This document shows positions 16,054 to 23,001 of a DNA stretch of 25,819 nucleotides, one piece after another. The first letter of the stretch is position 1. Each line of letters begins with the position of its first letter. The notes under the pieces are model-generated. The model saw only the letters and a list, made by a program, of their open reading frames with translations, was not told where the DNA came from and did no database searches. The translations under genes and the position numbers were made by a program. This stretch comes from Lachnoclostridium sp. UBA903 (GTDB lineage Bacteria; Bacillota; Clostridia; Lachnospirales; Lachnospiraceae): NCBI GenBank assembly GCA_002294045.1, contig DBEP01000104.1, positions 1-25,819 on the forward strand. The letters are read 5' to 3'.

Positions 16054-16884
16054 ATGAAAACATTATATGTCTCAGATTTAGACGGTACATTGTTAAACAA
16101 AAATGCGGAATTATCACAATATACCATTGAAACCATAAACGAACTGATTAAGAAAGGCCTGTACTTTACCGTCGCCACTGCCAGGAGCGCAGGTACGGCA
16201 GACAGTATTTTAAAAGAGTTGTGCCTGACCCTGCCGGTAATTCTTATGAACGGAGTTCTGGTGTATGATATCTCTTCCAAGCGTTATCTTAATGTGGAAT
16301 ATTTACCGGCAGACGTTACGGCTTCCATCTGCCAAATATTAAAAGACTGCCAATTAACCGGTTTTATGTACCAGGTAAAGGACCATACACTGACGACTTA
16401 TTATGAAAGGTTCGTAAATACAGCCCAAAAGGATTTTTACGAGGAACGGGTAAATAAATACCGGAAGGTGTTTATCCAGGTTGACAGCTTTTCCCAGGTC
16501 AATCCGGCACACATCATCTACTTCGCTCTCCTGGATACCAGGGAACGTCTTGAACCCGCTTACCAAAGCTTGAAATCCCATAAGGATATTGCCCTGGCTT
16601 TTTATAAAGATATATATACCGAGGATTTATGGTATCTTGAGATTTTCAGTGTTCATGCCACGAAATACAATGCGGTACAATATCTTAGAAACCAATACGA
16701 TTTCGATACGATTATCGGTTTTGGAGACAATTTAAATGACCTGCCTTTATTTAAGGCCTGTGACGTAACCTGTGCGGTTAATAATGCAAAACAAGAATTA
16801 AAGGCAGCCGCCACCCATATTATCGGGAACAATACGGAGGATGGGGTTGCCGGATGGATAAGGAGGAATTTTTATGATAAATAA
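16054..16884 (+). CDS. Cof-type HAD-IIB hydrolase
   Basis: The 276-residue protein opens with motif I, VSDLDGTLLN (Asp8, Asp10), and continues with ATARSAGTAD (motif II) and the Cof signature GFGDNLNDLPLFKACD near 222-236, followed by CAVNNAKQELKAAATHI. The large C2B cap domain lies between. These enzymes dephosphorylate sugar phosphates, pyridoxal phosphate or flavin precursors; the substrate is not predictable. ATG 16054 follows GAAAGG. The leader contains the palindromic element at 15861-16027. The last 11 bp overlap the start of the ogt remnant, which uses an AGGAGG inside this gene. Confidence 0.9.
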   Translation: MKTLYVSDLDGTLLNKNAELSQYTIETINELIKKGLYFTVATARSAGTADSILKELCLTLPVILMNGVLVYDISSKRYLNVEYLPADVTASICQILKDCQLTGFMYQVKDHTLTTYYERFVNTAQKDFYEERVNKYRKVFIQVDSFSQVNPAHIIYFALLDTRERLEPAYQSLKSHKDIALAFYKDIYTEDLWYLEIFSVHATKYNAVQYLRNQYDFDTIIGFGDNLNDLPLFKACDVTCAVNNAKQELKAAATHIIGNNTEDGVAGWIRRNFYDK

Positions 16885-17011
16885 TAAGAATTACATTGCC
16901 ATATTCATCCCCTGCTACCGGGTGATTGGAGCCAACGGGAAGCTGGTGGGATATGGGGGCGGATTACATCGAAAAGAGCAATTACCAGAAATAGAAAAAT
17001 GCAATAAATAA
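16874..17011 (+). pseudogene. ogt: 3' remnant of a methylated-DNA-protein-cysteine methyltransferase (ogt)
   Basis: A 45-codon frame begins at ATG 16874, preceded by AGGAGG at 16861-16866, overlapping the end of the HAD gene. Its product contains IFIPCYRVIGANGKLVGYG and GGLHRKEQL, which matches the active-site region and C-terminus of Ogt/AGT proteins (normally PCHRVIG..G.L.GYAGGL..K). The acceptor Cys is present, but the following His is Tyr, and the roughly 110-120 residues that normally precede this segment are missing. It is probably a non-functional deletion remnant, although the good ribosome site means a short peptide may still be made. Confidence 0.8.
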
Positions 17012-17050
17012 TATTCCGACACGGTTGTAAAAAATTCTTGCTAAATTCCT

Positions 17051-17122
17051 AAAAAGCAGTTAAACTGTATCTCGAGTTTATAATAGTACAGGTTTTAACA
17101 ATATTCAACTAACTGCTTTTTT
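17051..17122 (+). terminator. Terminator or attenuator upstream of the MFS gene
   Basis: AAAAAGCAGTTA (17051-17062) pairs with TAACTGCTTTTT (17110-17121), a 12-bp stem ending in a T-run. Inside, AAACTGTA pairs imperfectly with TACAGGTTT. It either ends the HAD transcript or acts in the leader of the MFS gene 45 bp downstream. A possible promoter, TTGCTA-17-TAAACT (17038-17066), overlaps its left arm. Confidence 0.65.
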
Positions 17123-17166
17123 GGCATCCTTTCCCTTTTCGGACTTTCACATTAACAGGAGTAACC

Positions 17167-18408
17167 ATGGAGAATTTAGCAAAACAGTTAACAATTAAAT
17201 ATGCTTTCTTACAAAGCGCCTATTGGATCAGTCAGTGTACCATCTACAGCTATGCGGCGGTTTATCTGCAATTTAAGAGTTTTAATAATATGCAGATCGG
17301 TATCGTGCTTGCATTAGCCGCCATTTTATCCGTAATAATTCAGCCTGTTATCGCCGCTTTCGCCGATAAAACGAAAAAGTTTTCCCTGCGCCATATTGTT
17401 ATGGTGCTTATGGTTATTGTTTTTTTGCTGGCTTTCCTGTTATACATACTGCCGGATTCTTTCCTGCTGACAGCCGCCATATATGTTTTAATCGGTGCAG
17501 CATCATTTACTTTAAATCCGCTGTTTAATTCCATGGCATTGGAATATCTGAATTTGGGTATTCCTGTGAATTACGGACTGGCAAGAGGGACCGGTTCCAT
17601 TTCTTTTGCGGTTATGTCCTATTTATTGGGTAATTTAGTTGACCGTTTTGGAGCGGGTATTTTACTGCTCGTATTTTTAATATGTTATTGCTTTACCATA
17701 TTATCAGCCGTACTATTTAGGGTCCGGCTGCCGGAATCCATGGTTTCAGCTGATTTAAATCCGTTATCCAGGGTATCCGTAACACAGGAAACGGAGTCGG
17801 ATACAAAGGATGCTGCTCCTGCAGGAATATTTTCCTTTTTTATGAAATATAGAAAGCTTACTTTATTCTTAATCGGAATTGCCATGATTTTTTATTCCCA
17901 CAGTTTAATTAATACATATCTTATAAATATTATGGATAATGTAGGCGGGAACAGTTCGGACATGGGAATATCCCTGTCCATTGCCGCCGCCCTGGAGCTG
18001 CCTGCCATGGCCGGCTTTATTTATATATTAAAAAAAATAAATTGCAGCCGCCTGGTTAAAATCTCAGCGTTTTTCTTCTTAATTAAAGTGATAGTTACCT
18101 GGCTTGCTCCTGATGTTCTTATGGTACATGCATCCCAGGCATTCCAGATACTGTCTTATGCAATACTGATACCTGCGTCCGTCTATTATGTCAATTCCAT
18201 CGTAGAAGACCGGGACAAGGTAAAAGGGCAGGCCATGCTCGGAGTCGCATCCGTTGGTATAGCCGGAACTACCGCCAATATTACCGGCGGGAAAATCCTG
18301 GATACTCTGGGTGTTTCTCCTATGTTAATGCTTGGCACCATTGTTACCGCAATGGGTGTTATTATTGTTTGCCTTACTACGGAACGGTCAGCGTTAAAAG
18401 CTGGTTAA
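17167..18408 (+). CDS. MFS transporter (MFS_1-like, LacY/nucleoside-symporter type)
   Basis: The 413-residue protein has about 12 hydrophobic segments in two halves joined by a polar central loop (about residues 185-225, NPLSRVSVTQETESDTKD). The segment 2-3 loop AAFADKTKKFSLRH is the MFS signature position, and ALARG-type residues (GLARGTGSISFAVMSYLLG) resemble the LacY/PPP/nucleoside:H+ symporter branch. The substrate is unknown. ATG 17167 follows AGGAG by five bases. A MITE-like hairpin with terminator-like stem follows at 18464-18559. Confidence 0.88.
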   Translation: MENLAKQLTIKYAFLQSAYWISQCTIYSYAAVYLQFKSFNNMQIGIVLALAAILSVIIQPVIAAFADKTKKFSLRHIVMVLMVIVFLLAFLLYILPDSFLLTAAIYVLIGAASFTLNPLFNSMALEYLNLGIPVNYGLARGTGSISFAVMSYLLGNLVDRFGAGILLLVFLICYCFTILSAVLFRVRLPESMVSADLNPLSRVSVTQETESDTKDAAPAGIFSFFMKYRKLTLFLIGIAMIFYSHSLINTYLINIMDNVGGNSSDMGISLSIAAALELPAMAGFIYILKKINCSRLVKISAFFFLIKVIVTWLAPDVLMVHASQAFQILSYAILIPASVYYVNSIVEDRDKVKGQAMLGVASVGIAGTTANITGGKILDTLGVSPMLMLGTIVTAMGVIIVCLTTERSALKAG

Positions 18409-18463
18409 GCCATAGCTATATATAAACTGTCTGAACGACAGACCTTTATAAATCTATCAGGAC

Positions 18464-18559
18464 AAGAGCAGGTCTGAAAATAATTCCAGAAAAAAGCAGC
18501 TTCTGAATGTAATTGGAAGATTTGCTTTTTTTCTGGGATTATTTTTCAAGCACGCTTTA
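18464..18559 (+). mobile_element. Short MITE-like hairpin, probably serving as MFS gene terminator
   Basis: The arms AGAGCAGGTCTGAAAATAAT and, from the other side, AAAGCGTGCTTGAAAAATAA are diverged copies of the ends of the 15861-16027 element. They continue inward as TTCCAGAAAAAAGC and, read from the right, CCCAGAAAAAAAGC. The stem and the TTTTTTT run can act as a rho-independent terminator for the MFS gene. The right end abuts a second end copy (TA-GAGCGTGTTTA at 18558-18570), next to the stop codon of the convergent ECF gene. Confidence 0.6.
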
Positions 18560-18573
18560 GAGCGTGTTTATTA

Positions 18574-19140
18574 TTATCTTTGGATTTTTTTTACGCTTGC
18601 GGGAATAGTAACAATATCCTGAAGGGGATTCCATACAAATAATGCAATGGCAAAATCAATCATACTGTGAATAACAGTACCTAATCCTACAAGCCCGATT
18701 ACGGTAAAAAGATATCCCTTTTCATAATAAGCGCTGGTCATGCCGCTTCCCCAATAAAAGAAAGTAACAACTCCCACTTCACATCCGGCGTGGATAATTG
18801 AAACAAATAAACCGAACAATGCAGTACTTTTAGCAGAACTGAGCAGCTTTCCGTTTTTCTTAAGCATAAATGCACCAATCGTTGCAAATACAATATGACT
18901 AAAAGCCCGGAGCGCAACCACAAGGGGAAAGGTAATAAAAAATCCGAAAGCACTGATTAAAGCAACCGCAACAGCCACATAAGGAGATATAAACATAGCA
19001 ATAAAAATAGGTACATGGCTTGCTAAAGTAAAGGATGCCGGCTCTACCATAATCTTTGGTGCAAACATGGGAATCATAATTCCGATTGCACTGAGCAATG
19101 CAGATACAGTCATTAATTGTATTTTGTTTCTTTGTTTCAT
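18574..19140 (-). CDS. ECF transporter substrate-binding (S) component, possibly niacin-type
   Basis: The 188-residue protein is a compact membrane protein with about six hydrophobic segments. It has a short polar N-terminus (MKQRNKIQLM) followed by SALLSAIGIMIPMF and SFTLASHVPIFIAMFISP. Size and pattern fit S components of energy-coupling factor vitamin transporters, which pair with shared EcfT/EcfA proteins encoded elsewhere. The ASFTLASHVP stretch reminds me of NiaX-type niacin transporters, but that specificity is not certain. ATG 19140 follows AGGAGG. A strong promoter lies at 19237-19265, with a candidate operator between it and the gene. Confidence 0.8.
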   Translation of the reverse strand: MKQRNKIQLMTVSALLSAIGIMIPMFAPKIMVEPASFTLASHVPIFIAMFISPYVAVAVALISAFGFFITFPLVVALRAFSHIVFATIGAFMLKKNGKLLSSAKSTALFGLFVSIIHAGCEVGVVTFFYWGSGMTSAYYEKGYLFTVIGLVGLGTVIHSMIDFAIALFVWNPLQDIVTIPASVKKIQR

Positions 19141-19197
19141 AATGATCCTCCTGACCTTCTACTTTCCGGAACTGTTTTATCAAAGCGTTCCCGTATT

Positions 19198-19214
19198 AGA
19201 CAATGTATCTGTCT
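19198..19214. promoter_or_regulatory. Candidate operator in the ECF gene leader
   Basis: AGACA-N7-TGTCT is an inverted repeat just downstream of the expected transcription start. It is followed on the plus strand by CTTGTCACCTGT, a second TGTC-containing stretch. Position and shape suit a repressor such as NiaR, but I cannot confirm the motif. Confidence 0.35.
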
Positions 19215-19236
19215 TGTCACCTGTAATGTCAATCGT

Positions 19237-19265
19237 ATTTTAGTCCATATATTCACAGATGTCAA
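19237..19265 (-). promoter_or_regulatory. Promoter of the ECF S component gene
   Basis: On the minus strand TTGACA (19260-19265) and TAAAAT (19237-19242) are exactly 17 bp apart, about 97 bp before the start codon. Confidence 0.75.
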
Positions 19266-19359
19266 GATTTATTTTATAAAATCCGAACAAATTAATTTAT
19301 GAATATCCATAACTCATAAATTAGCAACGTCCATGAATGCTGTTACTTAACCCGATGAA

Positions 19360-19443
19360 AATCTCAGACTGCCGGACTTGCCTTTTATATGCCGGTACAA
19401 GATTCATTAATAATCGTTATATGTTTCTGAGATTAATTTTTTT
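19360..19443 (+). other. Orphan hairpin followed by a T-run
   Basis: AATCTCAGA (19360-19368) and TCTGAGATT (19426-19434) pair perfectly and are followed by AATTTTTTTA. The 57-base interior has its own CCGG/CCGG pairing. No gene on the plus strand leads into it, so the transcript it would end is unknown. Confidence 0.4.
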
Positions 19444-19489
19444 AGACAGTAGCGGATAAACGGAGACATAACGCTGCTGAACTTTGCAT

Positions 19490-19502
19490 TAGAGCGTGTT
19501 TG
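19490..19502 (+). repeat. Lone end copy of the MITE-like repeat
   Basis: TAGAGCGTGTTTG matches the outer end of the element at 15861-16027, including the TA. No matching inverted end was found nearby, so it is a solo or decayed copy. Confidence 0.55.
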
Positions 19503-19542
19503 CAATTATTATAAGGTTTGTCATAAAATTTGAATTATCTTA

Positions 19543-19571
19543 TTGAAAATAGAATTAATTAGATTTATAAT
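19543..19571 (+). promoter_or_regulatory. Promoter of tRNA-Gly
   Basis: TTGAAA and TATAAT are 17 bp apart, ending 51 bp before the tRNA. Confidence 0.7.
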
Positions 19572-19622
19572 ATAATGGTAACTCATGTAAAATTATATGT
19601 TGGATTTTAAAACATCCATCCT

Positions 19623-19693
19623 GCGGATATAGTTTAATGGTAAAATGCTAGCTTCCCAAGCTTGTGTTGCGGGTTCGATTCCCGTTATCCGCT
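19623..19693 (+). tRNA. tRNA-Gly (anticodon CCC)
   Basis: The 71-base cloverleaf folds completely. The acceptor is GCGGATA/TATCCGC with discriminator T. The D-stem is GTTT/AAAT with loop AATGGTA. The anticodon loop is TTCCCAA (CCC, reading GGG). The T-arm is GCGGG-TTCGATT-CCCGT. The anticodon stem CTAGC/GCTTG has one U-U mismatch at its second pair. No CCA is encoded. Confidence 0.93.
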
Positions 19694-19708
19694 TGACAAA
19701 CCAGAAGC

Positions 19709-19743
19709 GGAAGTCTTATTTTTACTAGGCTTCCATTTATTTT
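19709..19743 (+). terminator. Possible terminator after tRNA-Gly
   Basis: GGAAGTC...GGCTTCC forms a short stem followed by ATTTATTTT, 15 bases after the tRNA end. The stem is short, so support is moderate. Confidence 0.45.
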
Positions 19744-19806
19744 GTGTTATTATTCACAACATAAGCCTTTGATATAAGGAGGGGTAACAATTAATGAAAA
19801 ACTTAG

Positions 19807-20034
19807 AGGAAAAAAGAAAGTATCAAAACATTTTATTTCTCCACAAATATATCCTCCCTGCGGGTCCGTCATTATCGGGACAATCCTAATGCAAGCATCT
19901 ACTTTTACCATAAAGGGCTTATCAAGTATGAAGGCGTTACGCTGAAAGGGCATATGGCGGTGAAAGTTTCTCTGTTTAAGCAATGTAGGAAGATTCGCCC
20001 GAATTTGACCAACTGTATATACCTTAACTTATAA
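19807..20034 (+). pseudogene. Remnant of a pyridoxamine 5'-phosphate oxidase-like flavin-binding protein
   Basis: An open stretch of 75 codons without a usable start encodes KTFYFSTNISSLRVRHYRD then NPNASIYFYHKGLIKYEGV and TLKGHMAV. This follows the FMN-binding core of the small PNPOx-like split-barrel family (typically YFxTNxSSxKVxQxRxNPxAxxYF...GxMLxG). The first 35-40 residues and the C-terminal half are missing. An ATG with a good ribosome site (AAGGAGGGG, ATG at 19794) lies in another frame and runs only 28 codons, so a frameshift near the start plus 3' loss probably disabled the gene. It sits between tRNA-Gly and the second MFS gene. Confidence 0.7.
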
Positions 20035-20055
20035 ATAATCAAAAGGAACCGGCAT

Positions 20056-21222
20056 ATGAATAATAAATATAAACAAACACTTTACGCCAGTTATATCGGT
20101 TATATTACCCAGGCAATTGTCAACAATCTGGCGCCTCTGTTATTTGTCACGTTTCAGAAAGAATTCTCCATCTCTTTGGAGCAGATTGGATTTTTAATAA
20201 CTTTTAATTTTGGAATACAGATGCTGGTTGATTTTGTATCGGCAAGGTATGTGGAACGGATCGGATATAAGATTTGTATCGTGGCCGCTCATATATTCGC
20301 CTTCCTAGGGCTGGTTGGGCTCGGGACTTTTCCTTTTTGGTTCAGCCGCCCTTACTTAGGTCTGATGCTTGCCATTGCCCTTTATGCAGTGGGCGGAGGT
20401 CTGATAGAAGTATTAATCAGCCCCATAGTAGAAGCATTGCCGACGGATGAAAAGTCTTCCTCCATGAGTTTACTGCATTCCTTCTACTGCTGGGGGCAGG
20501 TTCTGGTCGTCGTTTTGTCCACCTTATATTTTGTTACCGCGGGACTGGAGCATTGGGAATACCTTCCGCTTTTATGGGCATTAGTGCCGTTATTGAATGC
20601 TGTCTTTTTTACCCAGGTACCAATTAATACTTTCGGGGAAGAAGGTAAAACCTTACCCGCAGGCCGCCTGTTCTCAATGAAGTTATTTTGGGTATTTATT
20701 ATTATGATGGTTTGTTCCGGTGCCGCTGAGCAATCAATGAGCCAATGGGCTTCCTTTTTTGCAGAATCCGGTTTAAATATATCCAAAACACTGGGAGATT
20801 TATTAGGTCCATGTATGTTTGCCGTATTTATGGGACTTTCCAGAACCTTTTACGGTAAGTTCGGAGATACCATAGACTTAAAAAAATTTATATCTATCAG
20901 CAGTAGCATTTGCGTAATCAGCTACCTCATCGCCGTATTTGCACCCATGCCTCTGCTTTCCCTTCTGGGCTGCGGTTTATGCGGCCTTTCCGTTGGTATT
21001 ATGTGGCCCGGTGTAATCAGCCTGGCAGCCACGCATTGCAAGCAGGGCGGAACAGCCATGTTTGCATTCCTTGCATTGGCAGGTGATGTCGGCTGTGCCG
21101 GCGGACCGGCCATTGTGGGAACACTGTCCCAAATAGCCGGGGGGAACCTAAAAGCCGGCTTGCTCTGTGCCGGTATTTTTCCGGTCATATTACTGGTCCA
21201 GGTTCGTGCATTGAAGAATTGA
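20056..21222 (+). CDS. MFS transporter (sugar/FucP-like)
   Basis: The 388-residue protein has about 12 membrane segments. The N-terminus YASYIGYITQAIVNNLAPLLFVTF and the first inter-helix motif DFVSARYVERIGYK are typical of MFS porters. GGGLIEVLISPIVEALP and GLSVGIMWPGVISLAA are Gly-rich segments seen in the FHS/FucP-related group that carries sugars. The substrate is not known. ATG 20056 follows AAAGGA. No clear promoter is visible immediately upstream, where the PNPOx-like remnant lies. Confidence 0.88.
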   Translation: MNNKYKQTLYASYIGYITQAIVNNLAPLLFVTFQKEFSISLEQIGFLITFNFGIQMLVDFVSARYVERIGYKICIVAAHIFAFLGLVGLGTFPFWFSRPYLGLMLAIALYAVGGGLIEVLISPIVEALPTDEKSSSMSLLHSFYCWGQVLVVVLSTLYFVTAGLEHWEYLPLLWALVPLLNAVFFTQVPINTFGEEGKTLPAGRLFSMKLFWVFIIMMVCSGAAEQSMSQWASFFAESGLNISKTLGDLLGPCMFAVFMGLSRTFYGKFGDTIDLKKFISISSSICVISYLIAVFAPMPLLSLLGCGLCGLSVGIMWPGVISLAATHCKQGGTAMFAFLALAGDVGCAGGPAIVGTLSQIAGGNLKAGLLCAGIFPVILLVQVRALKN

Positions 21223-21260
21223 AATAAAGAAAAATCAAAGTTAACTTTATAATATTTTTA

Positions 21261-21289
21261 TTGAAATTAATCTAAAACTATTGTATAAT
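21261..21289 (+). promoter_or_regulatory. Promoter of tRNA-Ala
   Basis: TTGAAA and TATAAT are 17 bp apart; the start site would be about 98 bp before the tRNA, so the leader is processed off. Confidence 0.7.
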
Positions 21290-21393
21290 TAGCAAGTACG
21301 TGGTTTGGTTCTAAACTGCTGATTATGGATTCACATAACAGTTAAAACAATAGTAAAAATAACGGATGAAAAAACAAAAGTTTTTCAAAATAT

Positions 21394-21465
21394 GGGGCTA
21401 TAACTCAGCGGGAGAGTGCCACGCTGGCAGCGTGGAAGTCGAGGGTTCAAATCCCTTTAGCTCCA
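21394..21465 (+). tRNA. tRNA-Ala (anticodon GGC)
   Basis: The 72-base cloverleaf is complete: acceptor GGGGCTA/TAGCTCC with discriminator A; D-stem ACTC/GAGT; anticodon stem CCACG/CGTGG with loop CTGGCAG (GGC, reading GCC); T-arm GAGGG-TTCAAAT-CCCTT. No CCA is encoded. Confidence 0.95.
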
Positions 21466-21467
21466 TC

Positions 21468-21509
21468 AAAAAGACATACTTTCCCACCAAGGGGATGGTA
21501 TGTCTTTTT
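21468..21509 (+). terminator. Terminator after tRNA-Ala
   Basis: AAAAAGACATAC pairs with GTATGTCTTTTT, with an inner CCC/GGG pairing, directly after the tRNA. Confidence 0.88.
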
Positions 21510-21620
21510 ATATACACAAGAATGTGATATTATGGATTTAAAGATATTGCATCACGCCGATAAACAGGAAGTTGTGGTGTAGACTATTTATATAATCGGC
21601 ACGTGGGGAAGTGGTGAACA

Positions 21621-22415
21621 ATGGAAAACTTAGTTGGACAAGGAAGAACAGCAGACGTATTTGGGTATGGAGAAAACAAGGTTATAAAAGTTTTTCACAA
21701 ACAATTCTCCCATCTTGCCGTTGAGGAATATGAGCGTGCTAAGATAATTGACAGTTTAGAGATATCGGCGCCTCATGCCTATGAGATTTTAGATATTGAT
21801 GATAAAAAATGTATTGTTTATGAGTATATTCAAGGCATAAGTATGCTTCAGTTAACGCAAAGAAACCCGTTGAAAATTAGAATATATGCAAGACAACTGG
21901 CTGATATGCACGCTGAAATACATAGTAAGTCGGCACCAACATTGCCCAATATAAAAGAATCTTTATCCAGAGCGATATGCAATGTACAGTCGATAAATAA
22001 AAAGAATAAAGACGTTATCCTCAGCTACTTAGAAGCATTGCCAAATGGTGACCGCTTATGTCATTATGATTTTCATCCCGGTAATGTTATGATATTTAAC
22101 GGAAATGCCAGCGTGATTGATTGGATGACAGCGGGAAGCGGCGAACCGTGCGCTGATATATGCAGAACCAGCCTCATCTTGAAGTCGAATGCGCAGCCGT
22201 ATGATATGTCCACCATAAAAAAGCTCACGCTACATGTTTTCCGAAAAATCTTCTATAGAAATTATATCAAGCAATATCTACAAACAACAGGCATAGCAAT
22301 TCAACAAGTAGAAAGATGGCTTTTACCGGTTGCCGCTGCAAGATTAAATGAAGGAATAGAATCAGAATTACCATATTTAGAAAGTATTATTCATCAAGAG
22401 TTATTGGTCATATAA
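21621..22415 (+). CDS. APH-like phosphotransferase (aminoglycoside/choline kinase fold)
   Basis: The 264-residue protein has a kinase-like fold of the APH family. The N-terminal lobe shows GQGRTADVFGYGENKVIKVF, with a glycine-rich loop and a candidate ATP-binding Lys. The catalytic loop is HYDFHPGN (His148, Asp150, Asn155), followed by the metal-binding Asp in VIDWMTAGSGEP. Family members phosphorylate aminoglycosides, choline, thiamine or other small hydroxylated molecules; resistance function cannot be assumed. The open frame begins at ATG 21621 with a GGGGAAG stretch upstream, and a TATAAT box lies at 21591-21596. Base composition is more A/T-rich than its left neighbours. Hairpins at 22611-22643 and 22720-22754 may end its transcript. 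Confidence 0.8.
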   Translation: MENLVGQGRTADVFGYGENKVIKVFHKQFSHLAVEEYERAKIIDSLEISAPHAYEILDIDDKKCIVYEYIQGISMLQLTQRNPLKIRIYARQLADMHAEIHSKSAPTLPNIKESLSRAICNVQSINKKNKDVILSYLEALPNGDRLCHYDFHPGNVMIFNGNASVIDWMTAGSGEPCADICRTSLILKSNAQPYDMSTIKKLTLHVFRKIFYRNYIKQYLQTTGIAIQQVERWLLPVAAARLNEGIESELPYLESIIHQELLVI

Positions 22416-22610
22416 ACAGCACAAAATCTTTTATTATCATATATAAAACTTCCACTAATAAGCATTATGTGAAGCTTAACAAATTCCAATTTATTGTTTG
22501 ATTGGTAAGATAATTTACGGTATCTATAAAAATCTTTTTCCCACTATTATTTCAAATAGCATAGGCAAAATAGATTTATGGTGCAAAAAATCAGAGTCTA
22601 TGCGCCTTGT

Positions 22611-22643
22611 GAGGGCTTCTACTTGAAAAGGTAGAAGCCCCTC
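22611..22643 (+). terminator. Strong hairpin, probable terminator of the APH-like gene
   Basis: GAGGGCTTCTAC pairs with GTAGAAGCCCCTC over an 8-base loop, followed by TTTCCTTA. The T-run is modest. Confidence 0.6.
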
Positions 22644-22717
22644 TTTCCTTAGTATCAGCCCATCAGATTCACGCTGGGGGGAATTGAACGCGCAAGAGCA
22701 ACTGAATGTAATAGATT

Positions 22718-22754
22718 AGGCTGAGGTTTTTTGAAACAATACCTCGGCTTTTTT
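22718..22754 (+). terminator. Rho-independent terminator
   Basis: GCTGAGGT (22720-22727) pairs with ACCTCGGC (22741-22748) and is followed by TTTTTT. Together with the hairpin at 22611 it closes the region before the LysM-NodB gene. The 75 bases between the two hairpins hold no recognisable gene. Confidence 0.8.
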
Positions 22755-22820
22755 GTGTCCGCTACTATTGGAAGATAAAGCCGGAAACATTCATTGAAAA
22801 CAGAAAATGAAAGCGCTTAA

Positions 22821-22914
22821 GAGTCGGAGAACCGAGGCGTGAAAAAGCCTCATGTCACGGGAATTCTCGTTTCAGTCTGTTTCAAGTGCCGGGCTTCCGC
22901 TGTCGTAATGACTC
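22821..22914 (+). other. Possible structured leader before the LysM-NodB gene
   Basis: GAGTC (22821) and GACTC (22910) could close a domain that contains GAGGC/GCCTC (22834-22851) and a GC-rich 3' part. A TATAAT box follows at about 22927. The stretch is clearly richer in G and C than its surroundings. I cannot assign it to a riboswitch class. Confidence 0.25.
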
Positions 22915-23001
22915 GCGGCGGGGTTGTATAATATATGAGGCAATAATGGGAAATACTTATAAATGACACTTTATGAAATATTTGAAACGAGGATGGCAGA
23001 G

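Noticed and set aside
15785..16117. Open frames of 63-110 codons on the minus strand across the palindromic element
   Set aside because: They read through the inverted repeat and its flanks, have no ribosome site and no protein-like composition, and overlap the HAD start.
22651..22717. Possible fragment of a mobile-element gene between the two terminators
   Set aside because: Short reading frames there (such as GGIERARATECNRLG) are suggestive but too short to identify.
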